From NCBI GenBank assembly GCA_038323835.1, contig JBBQHI010000013.1:18503-82502 (forward strand): a DNA stretch of 64,000 nucleotides. Reading direction: 5' to 3'. Under the pieces are notes generated by a model. The model was given only the letters and a program-made list of their open reading frames with translations, did not search any database and had not been told where the DNA came from. The stretch comes from JACVRW01 sp038323835. Lineage in GTDB: Bacteria; Actinomycetota; Thermoleophilia; Solirubrobacterales; Thermoleophilaceae. The position numbers and the translations under genes were made by a program. Below, one piece after another: positions 15,472-23,485 of this stretch (positions are counted from its first letter, which is position 1; each line of letters opens with the position of its first letter).

Positions 15472-16608
15472 CTATCGCAGCTTCGGAAGGCCGAGCACTC
15501 GCTCGGCCACGATGTTCTTGAGGATCTCGGTGGTCCCGCCCTCGATCGAGTTGGCGCGGGCCCGCAGGAAGCGGTAGGTCCAGGCTGAGTCCCAGAGCGC
15601 GCCGTCCTCGCCCAGGATGTCCACGGCCAGCTCGGTGAGCGACTGGTTCAGCTCGCCCCACTGCCACTTGACGACCGAGCCCTCCGGGCCCGGAATCCCC
15701 GTCTTCATGATGGCCGTGAGCCCGCGCCAGGCGTTCAGCCGCAGCAGCTCCACCTCGATGGTGAGCTGGGCGATCTTCTGGCGGATCACCGGGTCCGCGG
15801 TCACGCCGCGCTCACGGGCCAGGTCGGTGAGCTCGCCGAGCGCCACCCGCATGCCGGCCGCCGCCGATGCCCCCAGCCCCGCGCGCTCGTGCATGAGCGT
15901 GGTGATGGCCACGCCCCAGCCGTTGCCCACCCCGCCGACGACGTTCTCGTCGGGGATGCGCGCCTCCTCGATGAAGAGCTCGTTGAACTCCGCCTCGCCC
16001 GTGATCTGGCGTAGCGGGCGCACCTGCACCGCCTCCTGCTCCATGTCCATGATGAAGTAGGTGAGGCCCTGGTGCTTGGGCGCGTCCTGGTCGGTCCGGG
16101 CCACGAGCATGCACCACTTGGCCTTGTGCGCGTAGGTGGTCCAGACCTTCTGGCCGGTCACCACCCACTCGCCGTTGGACTTCACGGCGCGCGTCTTCAG
16201 CGATGCGAGATCTGAGCCGGAGTCGGGCTCCGAGAAGCCCTGGCACCAGATCTCCTCGCCCGAGAGAATCGGGCGCAGGAAGCGCTCCTTCTGGGTCTCG
16301 TCCCCGTGCGCGATCACCACCGGGCCGCCCATCACCATTCCGAGCACGTTGGCGGGCTGCGGCGCCTTGGCGTGCGCCATCTCCTCGCCGAACAGCGCCT
16401 GCTCCACCAGCGTGGCTCCGCGCCCGCCGAACTCCTTCGGCCACGAGAATCCGGCATAGCCGGCCTCGTGGAGCTTCTTCTGCCAGGCTCGCCGGTGCTC
16501 GAAGGCCTCGTCGTCCCCGGGCGGGTCCTCACCGGGGTGGTTGTCCGCGAGCCAGGAGCGGAGCTCGTCGCGGAAAGTCTCTTCCGATGGCGACAGGGTC
16601 AGGTCCAT
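15472..16608 (-). CDS. Acyl-CoA dehydrogenase, catalytic subunit of a likely heteromeric pair
   Basis: A 378-residue dehydrogenase with the full set of motifs: WPKEFGGRGA, FSEPDSGSDLASLKTRA for FAD and substrate, and ANSIEGGTTEILKNIVAERVLGLP at the end, which holds the catalytic glutamate. It precedes the glutamate-less partner and probably forms an alpha2beta2 enzyme with it. Such enzymes oxidise bulky or branched acyl-CoA esters; the true substrate is not readable. A TAGATT box 8 bases before the ATG suggests that the pair has its own leaderless transcript. Confidence 0.88.
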   Translation of the reverse strand: MDLTLSPSEETFRDELRSWLADNHPGEDPPGDDEAFEHRRAWQKKLHEAGYAGFSWPKEFGGRGATLVEQALFGEEMAHAKAPQPANVLGMVMGGPVVIAHGDETQKERFLRPILSGEEIWCQGFSEPDSGSDLASLKTRAVKSNGEWVVTGQKVWTTYAHKAKWCMLVARTDQDAPKHQGLTYFIMDMEQEAVQVRPLRQITGEAEFNELFIEEARIPDENVVGGVGNGWGVAITTLMHERAGLGASAAAGMRVALGELTDLARERGVTADPVIRQKIAQLTIEVELLRLNAWRGLTAIMKTGIPGPEGSVVKWQWGELNQSLTELAVDILGEDGALWDSAWTYRFLRARANSIEGGTTEILKNIVAERVLGLPKLR

Positions 16609-16616
16609 GGCGCCGT

Positions 16617-16622
16617 AATCTA
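16617..16622 (-). promoter_or_regulatory. -10 box (TAGATT), leaderless start
   Basis: On the minus strand, TAGATT ends 8 bases before the ATG at 16608. Confidence 0.55.
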
Positions 16623-16630
16623 GTCGGTGG

Positions 16631-16672
16631 GCTCGGAGCGCAGTCCGATCGTCGATCGGACGAGCGCCGAAG
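16631..16672 (+). repeat. Dispersed palindromic repeat, copy E
   Basis: Forward copy with stem GTCCGATC-GTC-GATCGGAC between CGGAGCGCA and GAGCGCCGAAGCC. Both stem arms differ from the common form in a paired way. It lies in the 217-base gap 16609-16825. The rest of that gap holds a start-less coding-like stretch (minus strand, 16681-16822). Confidence 0.78.
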
Positions 16673-16825
16673 CCACAATCTCAGCCTGGTGCGGGGGTAG
16701 CGCGCACGGGAACGGACGCCGGACCGAGGCCCCGCAGCAGCCGCGCCGCCACGCCCTCCAGGGTCTGTTCGCGTAGGCGTGGCTCGGGTTCGACGTACGG
16801 TGAGGCGCCCGCGAGCCGCGCGTTC

Positions 16826-17986
16826 TCAGTAGCTCTTCGGCAGCCCGAGGGAGTGCTCGGCGACGTAGTTGAGGATCATCTCGCGCGACACCGGCGCGGT
16901 GCGCGTGAGCCGCACGCCCCACCACATGTCGGTGAGCTCGTACTCGAGCGCGAAGCCGTTGCCGCCGTGGGCCTGGATCGTCCGGTCCACGCACTTGATC
17001 GCGGCCTCCGCGGCGGAGAACTTCGCCATGTTGCTGGCCTCGCCGGCCCCCGGGGCGCGGGCGTCGCACAGCGCCGCGGCCTTCTGCGTCATGAGCCGGG
17101 CCAGCTCGAGCTCGATCTTGGCCTCGGCCAGTGGGTGAGAGACCCCCTGATGCGTGCCGATCGGGGCACCCCACACCTCGCGCTCGTTGGCGTATGCGGA
17201 GGCCTTGGCCAGTGCGCGGCGGCCGGCCCCGCACGCGATCGTCGCGCCCATGATCCGCTCCGGGTTGAGGCCGTCGAACACCGGCCCGAGCCCGCCGCCC
17301 TCACCACCCACGAGGCGGTCCTCATCCAGCTCCACGTCGTCGAAGAAGAGCGTCCACTGCTGGTCCGGGCCCACGTACGGCATCGGGATCGGCTCGCGCG
17401 TGAAGCCGGGGGCGTCCACGTCCACCAGGCAGAGCGACGGCAGGCCGAGCTTGCCGTCGGGCAGCCGGCTGCGGGCCACCACGAGAACGGCGTCGGCGTG
17501 CTCCACGCCCGAGATGTAGGTCTTCTGGCCGCGCAGGACGAAGCGGTCGCCGCGGCGCTCGAGCGACGTGGACAGGTTGTGCGAGTTGGTGCCGGCGTCC
17601 GGCTCGGTGATCGCGAAGGCCACCTTGGTCGTGCCCGCGGCGATGCCCCTCAGCCAGCGGTCGTTCTGATCCGGCGTCCCGTGGCGCGCGAGGATGCTGC
17701 CCACGATCGCCGGCGAGACCACGATCAGAAGCAGCGAGCTGCCCGCCGCCGCGATCTCCTCGCCCACCGCCGCCAGGCCGGCCATGCCGAGGCCGCCCCC
17801 GCCCCACTCCTCGGGAACGTTCACCCCCAGGTAGCCTTTGCCCGCGAGGTCGTTCCAGAGCTCGGTGGGCGGCAGTCCCTCGGTGTGCTTGCGGCGCGAG
17901 TAGGCCGGGCCGTACCCCGAGCAGATGGACGCGACGGTCTCGCGCATCATGCGCTCCTCGTCACTCCGCACGAGCGGAAGGGTCAC
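16826..17986 (-). CDS. Acyl-CoA dehydrogenase family protein
   Basis: A 386-residue member of the family (EEWGGGGLGMAGLAAVGEEIA, AFAITEPDAGTNSHNLST, QAHGGNGFALEYELTDMWWGVRLTRTAPVSREMILNYVAEHSLG). The usual EGT catalytic segment is replaced by TRTAPVSRE, as in an actinobacterial subgroup. The base may sit elsewhere, so activity is plausible but not proven. The GTG at 17986 follows the GST-like stop by 13 bases, so the two genes are probably cotranscribed. An open frame continues upstream but overlaps the GST gene and is not coding there. Confidence 0.83.
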   Translation of the reverse strand: MTLPLVRSDEERMMRETVASICSGYGPAYSRRKHTEGLPPTELWNDLAGKGYLGVNVPEEWGGGGLGMAGLAAVGEEIAAAGSSLLLIVVSPAIVGSILARHGTPDQNDRWLRGIAAGTTKVAFAITEPDAGTNSHNLSTSLERRGDRFVLRGQKTYISGVEHADAVLVVARSRLPDGKLGLPSLCLVDVDAPGFTREPIPMPYVGPDQQWTLFFDDVELDEDRLVGGEGGGLGPVFDGLNPERIMGATIACGAGRRALAKASAYANEREVWGAPIGTHQGVSHPLAEAKIELELARLMTQKAAALCDARAPGAGEASNMAKFSAAEAAIKCVDRTIQAHGGNGFALEYELTDMWWGVRLTRTAPVSREMILNYVAEHSLGLPKSY

Positions 17987-17999
17987 GGCGGTCGTCGTG

Positions 18000-18776
18000 T
18001 CAGACGCTGACAGGGGGTGCCTCCCCGGCGTAGGCGCCACGGTGGCGCGCGTACATGTCCATGATCCACTGCCCACCGGGGCGGGCGGTGAGCTCATCGC
18101 TCAGCTCCTGCACCGCCGGCATCGCCTCGCCCTTCGGCAGGAACGGCCGCTCGGGAGGCGTGACCACGGGTGTGAACAGCGACGCGGCGGCGAGATCGGC
18201 CACGGAGAAGCGGTCGCCCACGAGATATCCGGACGGGCCCAGCTCGGCCTCGAGGCGGTCCATGGCGGCCACCACCGAGGCGCGCGCCTCCCGTGCGCTC
18301 TCCTCGGTCACGCTGTAGTCGCGGCGGACGAAGAAGCTCGCGACCGGGTAGCTCCTGCGAAGCAGCCGCTCGCGAACCGGGTCCCCGTCCGCGAACAGCG
18401 TCCGCGCCACCACGTCGGGATCCTGGAGCGTGTGGTGCCAGGCGAAGCGGCGCAGCTGCGGGCCGAGCTGCTCGTCGAAGAAGTCCTCTAGCTCGAGCGC
18501 ACGGGCCCGATCGCCGGCGTCGGGCGGGTACAGCGGCGGCTCGGGGGTGTGCTCCTCCAGCGCGGCGATGATCGCGGTGGAGTCGCCGACGCGGCGACCG
18601 TCCAGCTCCACCACGGGCAGCCGCCGCTGGGCGCCGCGCGTCTCCACCAGCGCCCGCAGGCCGTGCAGCCCGGGCAACGGAACGCGGCGCTCGTACCGGA
18701 TCCCCTTGTGGTCGAGCGCCCAGCGGGCCTTCTCGTTGAAGTGCGAGACCTCGATGTGCCAGAGGATCACGGCCAC
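18000..18776 (-). CDS. Glutathione S-transferase-like protein
   Basis: A 258-residue two-domain thioredoxin-fold/GST protein. The N-terminal domain has VILWHIEVSHFNEKARWALDHKGI, with Ser or His near the usual thiol-binding site, and the RLPVVELDGRRVGDSTAI strand-loop (cis-Pro then Asp-Ser). The C-terminal all-helical domain ends GYLVGDRFSVADLAAASLF, the GST N-capping box. Actinomycetes use mycothiol rather than glutathione, so the co-substrate is uncertain. The GTG at 18776 is fixed by TAGGCT 8 bases upstream. The frame extends further but would leave the fold. Confidence 0.83.
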   Translation of the reverse strand: MAVILWHIEVSHFNEKARWALDHKGIRYERRVPLPGLHGLRALVETRGAQRRLPVVELDGRRVGDSTAIIAALEEHTPEPPLYPPDAGDRARALELEDFFDEQLGPQLRRFAWHHTLQDPDVVARTLFADGDPVRERLLRRSYPVASFFVRRDYSVTEESAREARASVVAAMDRLEAELGPSGYLVGDRFSVADLAAASLFTPVVTPPERPFLPKGEAMPAVQELSDELTARPGGQWIMDMYARHRGAYAGEAPPVSV

Positions 18777-18784
18777 GTACGGCG

Positions 18785-18790
18785 AGCCTA
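18785..18790 (-). promoter_or_regulatory. -10 box (TAGGCT), leaderless start
   Basis: On the minus strand, TAGGCT ends 8 bases before the GTG at 18776. Confidence 0.55.
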
Positions 18791-18851
18791 TCTCGCAGCA
18801 CGGGAGCAAGACGCTCCGGTCCGGGCCAGCCCGGCCCCTCGCGCACGGCCA

Positions 18852-18857
18852 TAGGAT
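18852..18857 (+). promoter_or_regulatory. -10 box (TAGGAT), leaderless start
   Basis: TAGGAT ends 6 bases before the GTG at 18864. Confidence 0.55.
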
Positions 18858-18863
18858 GGGCCG

Positions 18864-19868
18864 GTGCGCGTCGGATTGTTCGTTGCCTACTGGCCCTGGT
18901 TCTCCGCCGAGGAGCAGGTCGAGCTGGCCCGGCTCGCCGACGACCACGGGCTCGACAGCGTGTGGGTGGCCGAGGCGTGGGGCCAGGACGCGGTGTCGGT
19001 GCTCGGGCACCTGACCGCCGTGACGGAGCGGATCGGCCTCGGCTCGGCTCTGATGCAGATACCCGCGCGCACGCCGGCGGCCACGGCGATGGCGGCCGTG
19101 ACCCTGGACGTGCTCTCCGAAGGGCGCTTCCGCCTGGGTCTCGGCGTGTCCGGCCCGCAGGTGTCCGAGGGCTGGCACGGCGTGCCCTTCCGGCGCCCCA
19201 TGGCCCGCACCCGCGAGTACGTGGAGATCGTGCGCCTCGCGCTGGCCCGGGAGCGCCCCCTCGAATACGAGGGTGAGGAGTTCCGCCTGCCGCTCGAGGG
19301 CAGCGAGCTGGGGAAGCCGCTGAAGCTGCTGGCCAAGCCGGTGCAGGAGCGGATACCGATCTACCTCGGCGCCATCGGCCCAAAGTCGGTGGAGCAGGCG
19401 GCGAGGATCGCCGACGGCTGGATCCCGTTCATGTTCAGCCCCGAGCGGGCGCCCGATCTGCTCGCTCCCTTCGAGGGCACGGGCGTGGACGTGGCTCCCG
19501 CCGTGCTGGTATGCCTCGACGACGACGCGGAGCGCGCGCTCGACCTCGCCCGGCCCTGGCTCGCGCTCTACCTCGGCGGGATGGGAGCGAAGGACAAGAA
19601 TTTCTATGTGGAGACGGCCGAGCGCTTCGGCCACGGCGAGGCGGCGCACGAGGTGCAGCGGCTGTTCACGGCGGGCGACCGCATGGGCGCGGCGAAGGCA
19701 CTGACCCCCGAGCTGATCCGGGCGTCGGCCATCTGCTGTTCCTACGCGGGCCTGGACGAGCAGTTGGCCGAGTACGAGCGCGCGGGCGCGGGGACTCTGC
19801 TCGCCGTGCCCTTCGGGGACCGGCCGCGGATCGTGAAGGCGCTCTCGGCGGCCGCGGTCGCGGCCTAA
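18864..19868 (+). CDS. LLM-class F420-dependent oxidoreductase
   Basis: A 334-residue bacterial-luciferase-like TIM-barrel enzyme, by family probably using reduced cofactor F420. Signatures are the N-terminal VGLFVAYWPWFSAEEQVELARLADDHGLDSVWVAEAWG, the substrate/cofactor loop LGSALMQIPARTPAATAMAA, LGLGVSGPQVSEGWHG, and PIYLGAIGPKSVEQAARIADGW. The first domain residues suit an F420 rather than FMN binder, but no biochemical subclass can be fixed. Its TAA overlaps the stop of the convergent kinase gene. The reaction is unknown. Confidence 0.87.
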   Translation: MRVGLFVAYWPWFSAEEQVELARLADDHGLDSVWVAEAWGQDAVSVLGHLTAVTERIGLGSALMQIPARTPAATAMAAVTLDVLSEGRFRLGLGVSGPQVSEGWHGVPFRRPMARTREYVEIVRLALARERPLEYEGEEFRLPLEGSELGKPLKLLAKPVQERIPIYLGAIGPKSVEQAARIADGWIPFMFSPERAPDLLAPFEGTGVDVAPAVLVCLDDDAERALDLARPWLALYLGGMGAKDKNFYVETAERFGHGEAAHEVQRLFTAGDRMGAAKALTPELIRASAICCSYAGLDEQLAEYERAGAGTLLAVPFGDRPRIVKALSAAAVAA

Positions 19869-21325
19869 GGCGTCCCGGCGCGCCGGCGCGCCTCATCCAG
19901 CTCGGTCTGGACCGTGCCCCTCTGGTCGCTGAAGGTCAGGCGTCGTTCCAGGTATGGAATCGCGGCCTCGGGGTCACCGGAGCGGTTCAGCGCCTTCCCC
20001 AGGTTGAAGAGCGCGTAGGCGTACTCGATGTCGCGGCTTCCCTCGGGCCATTTGGCCACCGCCTCCCTCAGCACCGGCACCGCTTCGTCGTAGCGACTTG
20101 CCTTAAGGAGCTCGAAGCCCTGCGCGTTCAGCTGGGAACCGCTTGCCCCGGCCTCGGGTGTGGCGGGCTCCGGCGTCGCGGTGGGGGCGGCCACCACCGG
20201 CGTCTCCTTCTTCTTGGGGCTCTTCTCTTTCGGCCGGCCGGCCGCCGCCCGCGGGGCGGGGGCTGTACTGCCGCCCGCGCCGCCATCGCCACCGCCGTCC
20301 CCCTGGGAGACGAGCGCCACCGCGCCCACCCCCGCCGTCACCACCGCCAGGGCCGTGATCGCCGCGGGCACCGCAAGCCCGCGGCCCCCGTCGGGGGCCG
20401 GCGTCGCCGATCGTGGTACCGGCCGCGGGCCGTGTCGTGGTTGCACCCCGATGGATTCGGTCCGTGCCATGCGCTTGGTACGGGCCGCGGATTCGGGCTG
20501 GCCGAGGGCGGCGACGAGCGTCGAGGCCAGCTCTCCGGCGCTGTGCGGGCGTTGCGCCGGATCCCGGTCGAGCGCCCGCCGGAGAACGTCGGCAGCTGCG
20601 GCCGGAGCCGTCGGGAGGTGCTCGCGGAGGTCGGGCGGCGGCTTGCCGTTCGCGTCCTGCACGATCTCCATCGGCGTGCGACCCTTCCGTGCTCGCGTTC
20701 CGGTGAGGGCCTCGAAGAGCACGGCCCCGAGGGCGTAGACGTCGGCGGCCGGCCCGGCCCGGTGCCCATCCAGCTGCTCGGGGGCCATGTATGCGGCGGA
20801 TCCGAGGACCGTTCCGCTGCGCGTGATGCGGGTCTCATCTGCCGCGGTGGCGATGCCCAGGTCGGCGAGGAGAGCCGAGCCGTCGCCCCGTAGCAGCACG
20901 TTGGGTGGCTTCACATCGCGGTGGACCACCCCGTTGTCGTGCGCGTAGTCGAGAGCGCTCCCGACCTCCGTGGCTAGTCGAGTCACCTGCCGAGCCGGCA
21001 GGGGACCTCGCTTGATCGCTCCGGACAGCGCCTCTCCGTCCACGTACTCCATGACGATCAGGACGCCCTCGTCGTCGGTGAGGGTGTCGAACACGGTTAC
21101 GAGGTGCGGGTGGTTCAGGGACGCGCCCAGTCGCGCCTCGCGGACGAAGCGGTACTCGATCTCCTTCGGGCTGGCGGAGTGCAGCCGCTTGACGGCCACC
21201 TCGCGGTGAAGCCGCTCGTCCCGGCAGAGCAGGACGGTCCCCATCCCACCTGAGCCCAGGCGCCTCAGCACCCGGTACCGGCCGACCAGCAGAGCTCCAT
21301 CGCCACTCACCGGCACACCTCTCAC
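19865..21325 (-). CDS. Membrane Ser/Thr protein kinase with extracellular TPR tail
   Basis: A 486-residue PknB-type kinase. Residues 1-270 form the kinase: GSGGMGTV glycine loop, VAVKRL lysine, VHRDVKPPNVLL catalytic loop, and DLG in place of the usual DFG (LLADLGIATA). A basic linker leads to a single membrane helix (about residues 322-342). The outer part is a Lys/Pro/Ala-rich spacer and a TPR-like tail (GFELLKASRYDEAVPVLREAVAKWP, AYALFNLGKALNRSGDPEAAIPYLERRL), unlike the PASTA tails of PknB, so it may sense by protein contact. The start is a GTG close to a TAGGTG box. Confidence 0.9.
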   Translation of the reverse strand: MRGVPVSGDGALLVGRYRVLRRLGSGGMGTVLLCRDERLHREVAVKRLHSASPKEIEYRFVREARLGASLNHPHLVTVFDTLTDDEGVLIVMEYVDGEALSGAIKRGPLPARQVTRLATEVGSALDYAHDNGVVHRDVKPPNVLLRGDGSALLADLGIATAADETRITRSGTVLGSAAYMAPEQLDGHRAGPAADVYALGAVLFEALTGTRARKGRTPMEIVQDANGKPPPDLREHLPTAPAAAADVLRRALDRDPAQRPHSAGELASTLVAALGQPESAARTKRMARTESIGVQPRHGPRPVPRSATPAPDGGRGLAVPAAITALAVVTAGVGAVALVSQGDGGGDGGAGGSTAPAPRAAAGRPKEKSPKKKETPVVAAPTATPEPATPEAGASGSQLNAQGFELLKASRYDEAVPVLREAVAKWPEGSRDIEYAYALFNLGKALNRSGDPEAAIPYLERRLTFSDQRGTVQTELDEARRRAGTP

Positions 21326-21372
21326 CTACCCCTGCGCCGAGCGGATAACCCGCCCGGCGCGGACGTGCGTAC

Positions 21373-22545
21373 CTACAGGCGCTGGATCAGCGTGCCGGTG
21401 CCGAGCCCGCCGCCGCAGCACATCGTGACGAGGCCGATCTCCTTGTCGGAGCGCTCGAGCTCGTGCAGCAGCGTGGTGATCAGGCGGGCGCCGGTGGAAC
21501 CGAGCGGGTGGCCGAGGGCGATCGCGCCGCCGTTCACGTTCACGCGGTCCATGTCCGGGTTGTGCTCGCGGCGCCACGCGGCGAGCACCGACGCGAACGC
21601 CTCGTTGACCTCGAACAGGTCGATGTCGCCGATCTGCATCCCGTTCCGCTCCAAGAGCTTCGCGGTGGCGGGAATGGGTCCGGTGAGCATGATCACCGGG
21701 TCCACGCCGACCGTGGTCTGGTCCACGATCCGCGCACGCGCCTTGAGGCCGAGCGCGTCCGCCTTCTCCCGCGACATCAGGAGCACGCTTGCCGCGCCGT
21801 CGGAGATCTGCGAGGCGTTGCCGGCGGTGACCTTCCCGTCCTCCTTGAAGGCGGGCTTCAGCTGCGACAGCGTCTCGAGGTCGGTGGTGGGACGAATGCC
21901 CTGGTCGGTGACGTAGGTGTCGCCGTTCACCTGGAAGGGCACGATCTCGCGCTCGAAGCGTCCCTCCTCGGTGGCCTGGTGGGCCAGCTGGTGCGAGCGC
22001 ACGCCGATCTCGTCGAGCTCGGAGCGGGGGATCTCCCACTTGTCGGCGATCATCTCGGCGGAGATGCCCTGGGGCACGAGGTTGTACCTTGCCATGAGCT
22101 CCTCCGGCCAGGGCGAGCCCACCTCGTCGACCCACTTGAAGCCCACACCCATCGGCACGTGGCCCATGTGCTCCACGCCCGACCCGATGGCCGTGTCGTG
22201 AACGCCGGCGGCGATCAGCGCCGCGGCGAAGTTCACCGCCTGCTGGGCCGAGCCGCACTGGCGATCGACCGTCGTGGCGGGGGTCTCCTGGGGGAGCCCG
22301 GCCTGCAGCCAGGCGTTCCGCCCGACGTTGAACATCTGCTCGCCGTACTGCTGGACGCAACCGGTGATCACGTCCTCGACCTCGGAGGCGTCGATCCCGG
22401 CGCGCTCGATGACCTCGGTGTAGGTCTTGCCGAGCAGCTCGTTCGGATGCGTGTCCTTGTAGTAGCCCTTTTCGGCGTGACCGCGCCCGATCGGGGTGCG
22501 AACCGCCTCGACGATGACGACCTCACGGCCGTGCCCATTGTTCAT
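21373..22545 (-). CDS. Acetyl-CoA acetyltransferase / thiolase
   Basis: A 390-residue thiolase that cleaves 3-ketoacyl-CoA with CoA, or runs in reverse. The nucleophile Cys is in VDRQCGSAQQAVNF, the catalytic His in GGAIALGHPLGSTGARL and the second Cys in TMCCGGGLGTG; NEAFA is also present. The ATG at 22545 begins MNNGHGREVVIVEAVRTPIGR, the family start. The open frame upstream crosses the operator and is not coding. It carries the same operator as the acyl-CoA dehydrogenase at 11539-12810, so the two are probably one regulon, and it is divergent from a hydroxyacyl-CoA dehydrogenase gene. Confidence 0.93.
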   Translation of the reverse strand: MNNGHGREVVIVEAVRTPIGRGHAEKGYYKDTHPNELLGKTYTEVIERAGIDASEVEDVITGCVQQYGEQMFNVGRNAWLQAGLPQETPATTVDRQCGSAQQAVNFAAALIAAGVHDTAIGSGVEHMGHVPMGVGFKWVDEVGSPWPEELMARYNLVPQGISAEMIADKWEIPRSELDEIGVRSHQLAHQATEEGRFEREIVPFQVNGDTYVTDQGIRPTTDLETLSQLKPAFKEDGKVTAGNASQISDGAASVLLMSREKADALGLKARARIVDQTTVGVDPVIMLTGPIPATAKLLERNGMQIGDIDLFEVNEAFASVLAAWRREHNPDMDRVNVNGGAIALGHPLGSTGARLITTLLHELERSDKEIGLVTMCCGGGLGTGTLIQRL

Positions 22546-22589
22546 GCGAGCCTCTTCTTCCGCGATCGAATTGTGGTAAGCGTACTCGA

Positions 22590-22605
22590 TTGACTGTCCA
22601 GTCAA
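22590..22605. promoter_or_regulatory. Operator, TTGACTG-TC-CAGTCAA
   Basis: A perfect 7-2-7 inverted repeat 44 bases before the thiolase ATG, with arms identical to 12834-12849. On the minus strand a TTGACT at its left edge and TACGCT about 15 bases downstream could form the promoter it covers. Confidence 0.65.
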
Positions 22606-22634
22606 CCAGACGTCCCGAGCCCTCCCTCTCAAGC

Positions 22635-22692
22635 CGTTTCACGCCCGTCCATGAGCGCATCGAGAGCCCCACGACCATGACCGTTTCACGCC
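22635..22692 (+). repeat. Direct repeat pair CCGTTTCACGCC
   Basis: The same 12 bases occur at 22635-22646 and 22681-22692, 46 bases apart, upstream of the hydroxyacyl-CoA dehydrogenase gene. They could be activator or sigma-factor sites; nothing more can be said. Confidence 0.3.
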
Positions 22693-22710
22693 GTACGCGC
22701 GCGAGCGGCG

Positions 22711-22716
22711 TAGGTT
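22711..22716 (+). promoter_or_regulatory. -10 box (TAGGTT), leaderless start
   Basis: TAGGTT ends 7 bases before the GTG at 22724. Confidence 0.55.
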
Positions 22717-22723
22717 CCTAGCC

Positions 22724-23485
22724 GTGGCCGAGCAACTCGGGATCGTCGGAAGCGGCGCCATCGCCCGCGGGCTCGCCAAGGTGGCGGCGGACCATCACGA
22801 GGTGGTGGTCTGGGCGCGCAGCGAGCGCTCCGCGGACCGGGCGCACGCCGAGGTGGGCGAGGACGCGCGCGTGGTCACCGACCTGGGCGAGCTCGGGGAG
22901 TGCGCGTTCGCGATCGAGGCGGTGACCGAGGACCTGGCCATCAAGAGCGAGGTGCTGTGCGGCCTCGATGCCGTGCTGCCCGAGCCCACGCTCGTGGCCA
23001 GCACCACCTCGTCACTGTCGGTGGCGGCTCTCGCCGCGGCCAGCGGGCGCCCGGACCGGTTCGCCGCCCTCCACGTCTTCAACCCGGTGGAGCGCATGCC
23101 GCTGGTGGAGCTGTGCTTCCCCGCGGAGGCCACCACGGCCACGCGTGAGCTCTTCCGCGACCTCTGCGAGCGGCTCGAGAAGACCGTGGTGGAGGTACCC
23201 GACTCGTCGGGTTTCGTGGTGAACCGCCTGCTCTTCCCCTACCTCTTCGACGCCGTGCGGCTGATCGAGGCGGGCGGTCTCGACGCCGAGGCTGTGGACA
23301 CCTGCATGAAGCTCGGGGCCGGCCACCCCATGGGGCCGCTGCGGCTGCTGGACTTCGTCGGCCTCGACGTGTCGGCGGCCATCGGCGAGCAGATCGGCGC
23401 CGATGTGCCGGCGCGCGTCCGCGAGCTGATCGAGGAAGGAAAGCTCGGCCGCAAGAGCGGCGAGGGCTTCTACAACTACGACTGA
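22724..23485 (+). CDS. 3-hydroxyacyl-CoA dehydrogenase (3-hydroxybutyryl-CoA type)
   Basis: A 253-residue NAD-dependent dehydrogenase acting before thiolase in beta-oxidation or in short-chain acyl-CoA metabolism. It has the Rossmann opening LGIVGSGAIARGLAKV, the catalytic His in LHVFNPVERMPLVE, and the C-terminal dimer domain (SGFVVNRLLFPYL, GAGHPMGPLRLLDFVGLD, GRKSGEGFYNYD). At 253 residues it is slightly shorter than the typical 280-290. It is divergent from the thiolase gene, the next enzyme in the pathway. Its TGA overlaps the convergent 97-aa gene by 10 bases. Confidence 0.92.
   Translation: MAEQLGIVGSGAIARGLAKVAADHHEVVVWARSERSADRAHAEVGEDARVVTDLGELGECAFAIEAVTEDLAIKSEVLCGLDAVLPEPTLVASTTSSLSVAALAAASGRPDRFAALHVFNPVERMPLVELCFPAEATTATRELFRDLCERLEKTVVEVPDSSGFVVNRLLFPYLFDAVRLIEAGGLDAEAVDTCMKLGAGHPMGPLRLLDFVGLDVSAAIGEQIGADVPARVRELIEEGKLGRKSGEGFYNYD

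Noticed and set aside
18777..19649. N-terminal extension of the GST-like protein
   Set aside because: It is antisense to the LLM oxidoreductase, and TAGGCT fixes the start at 18776.
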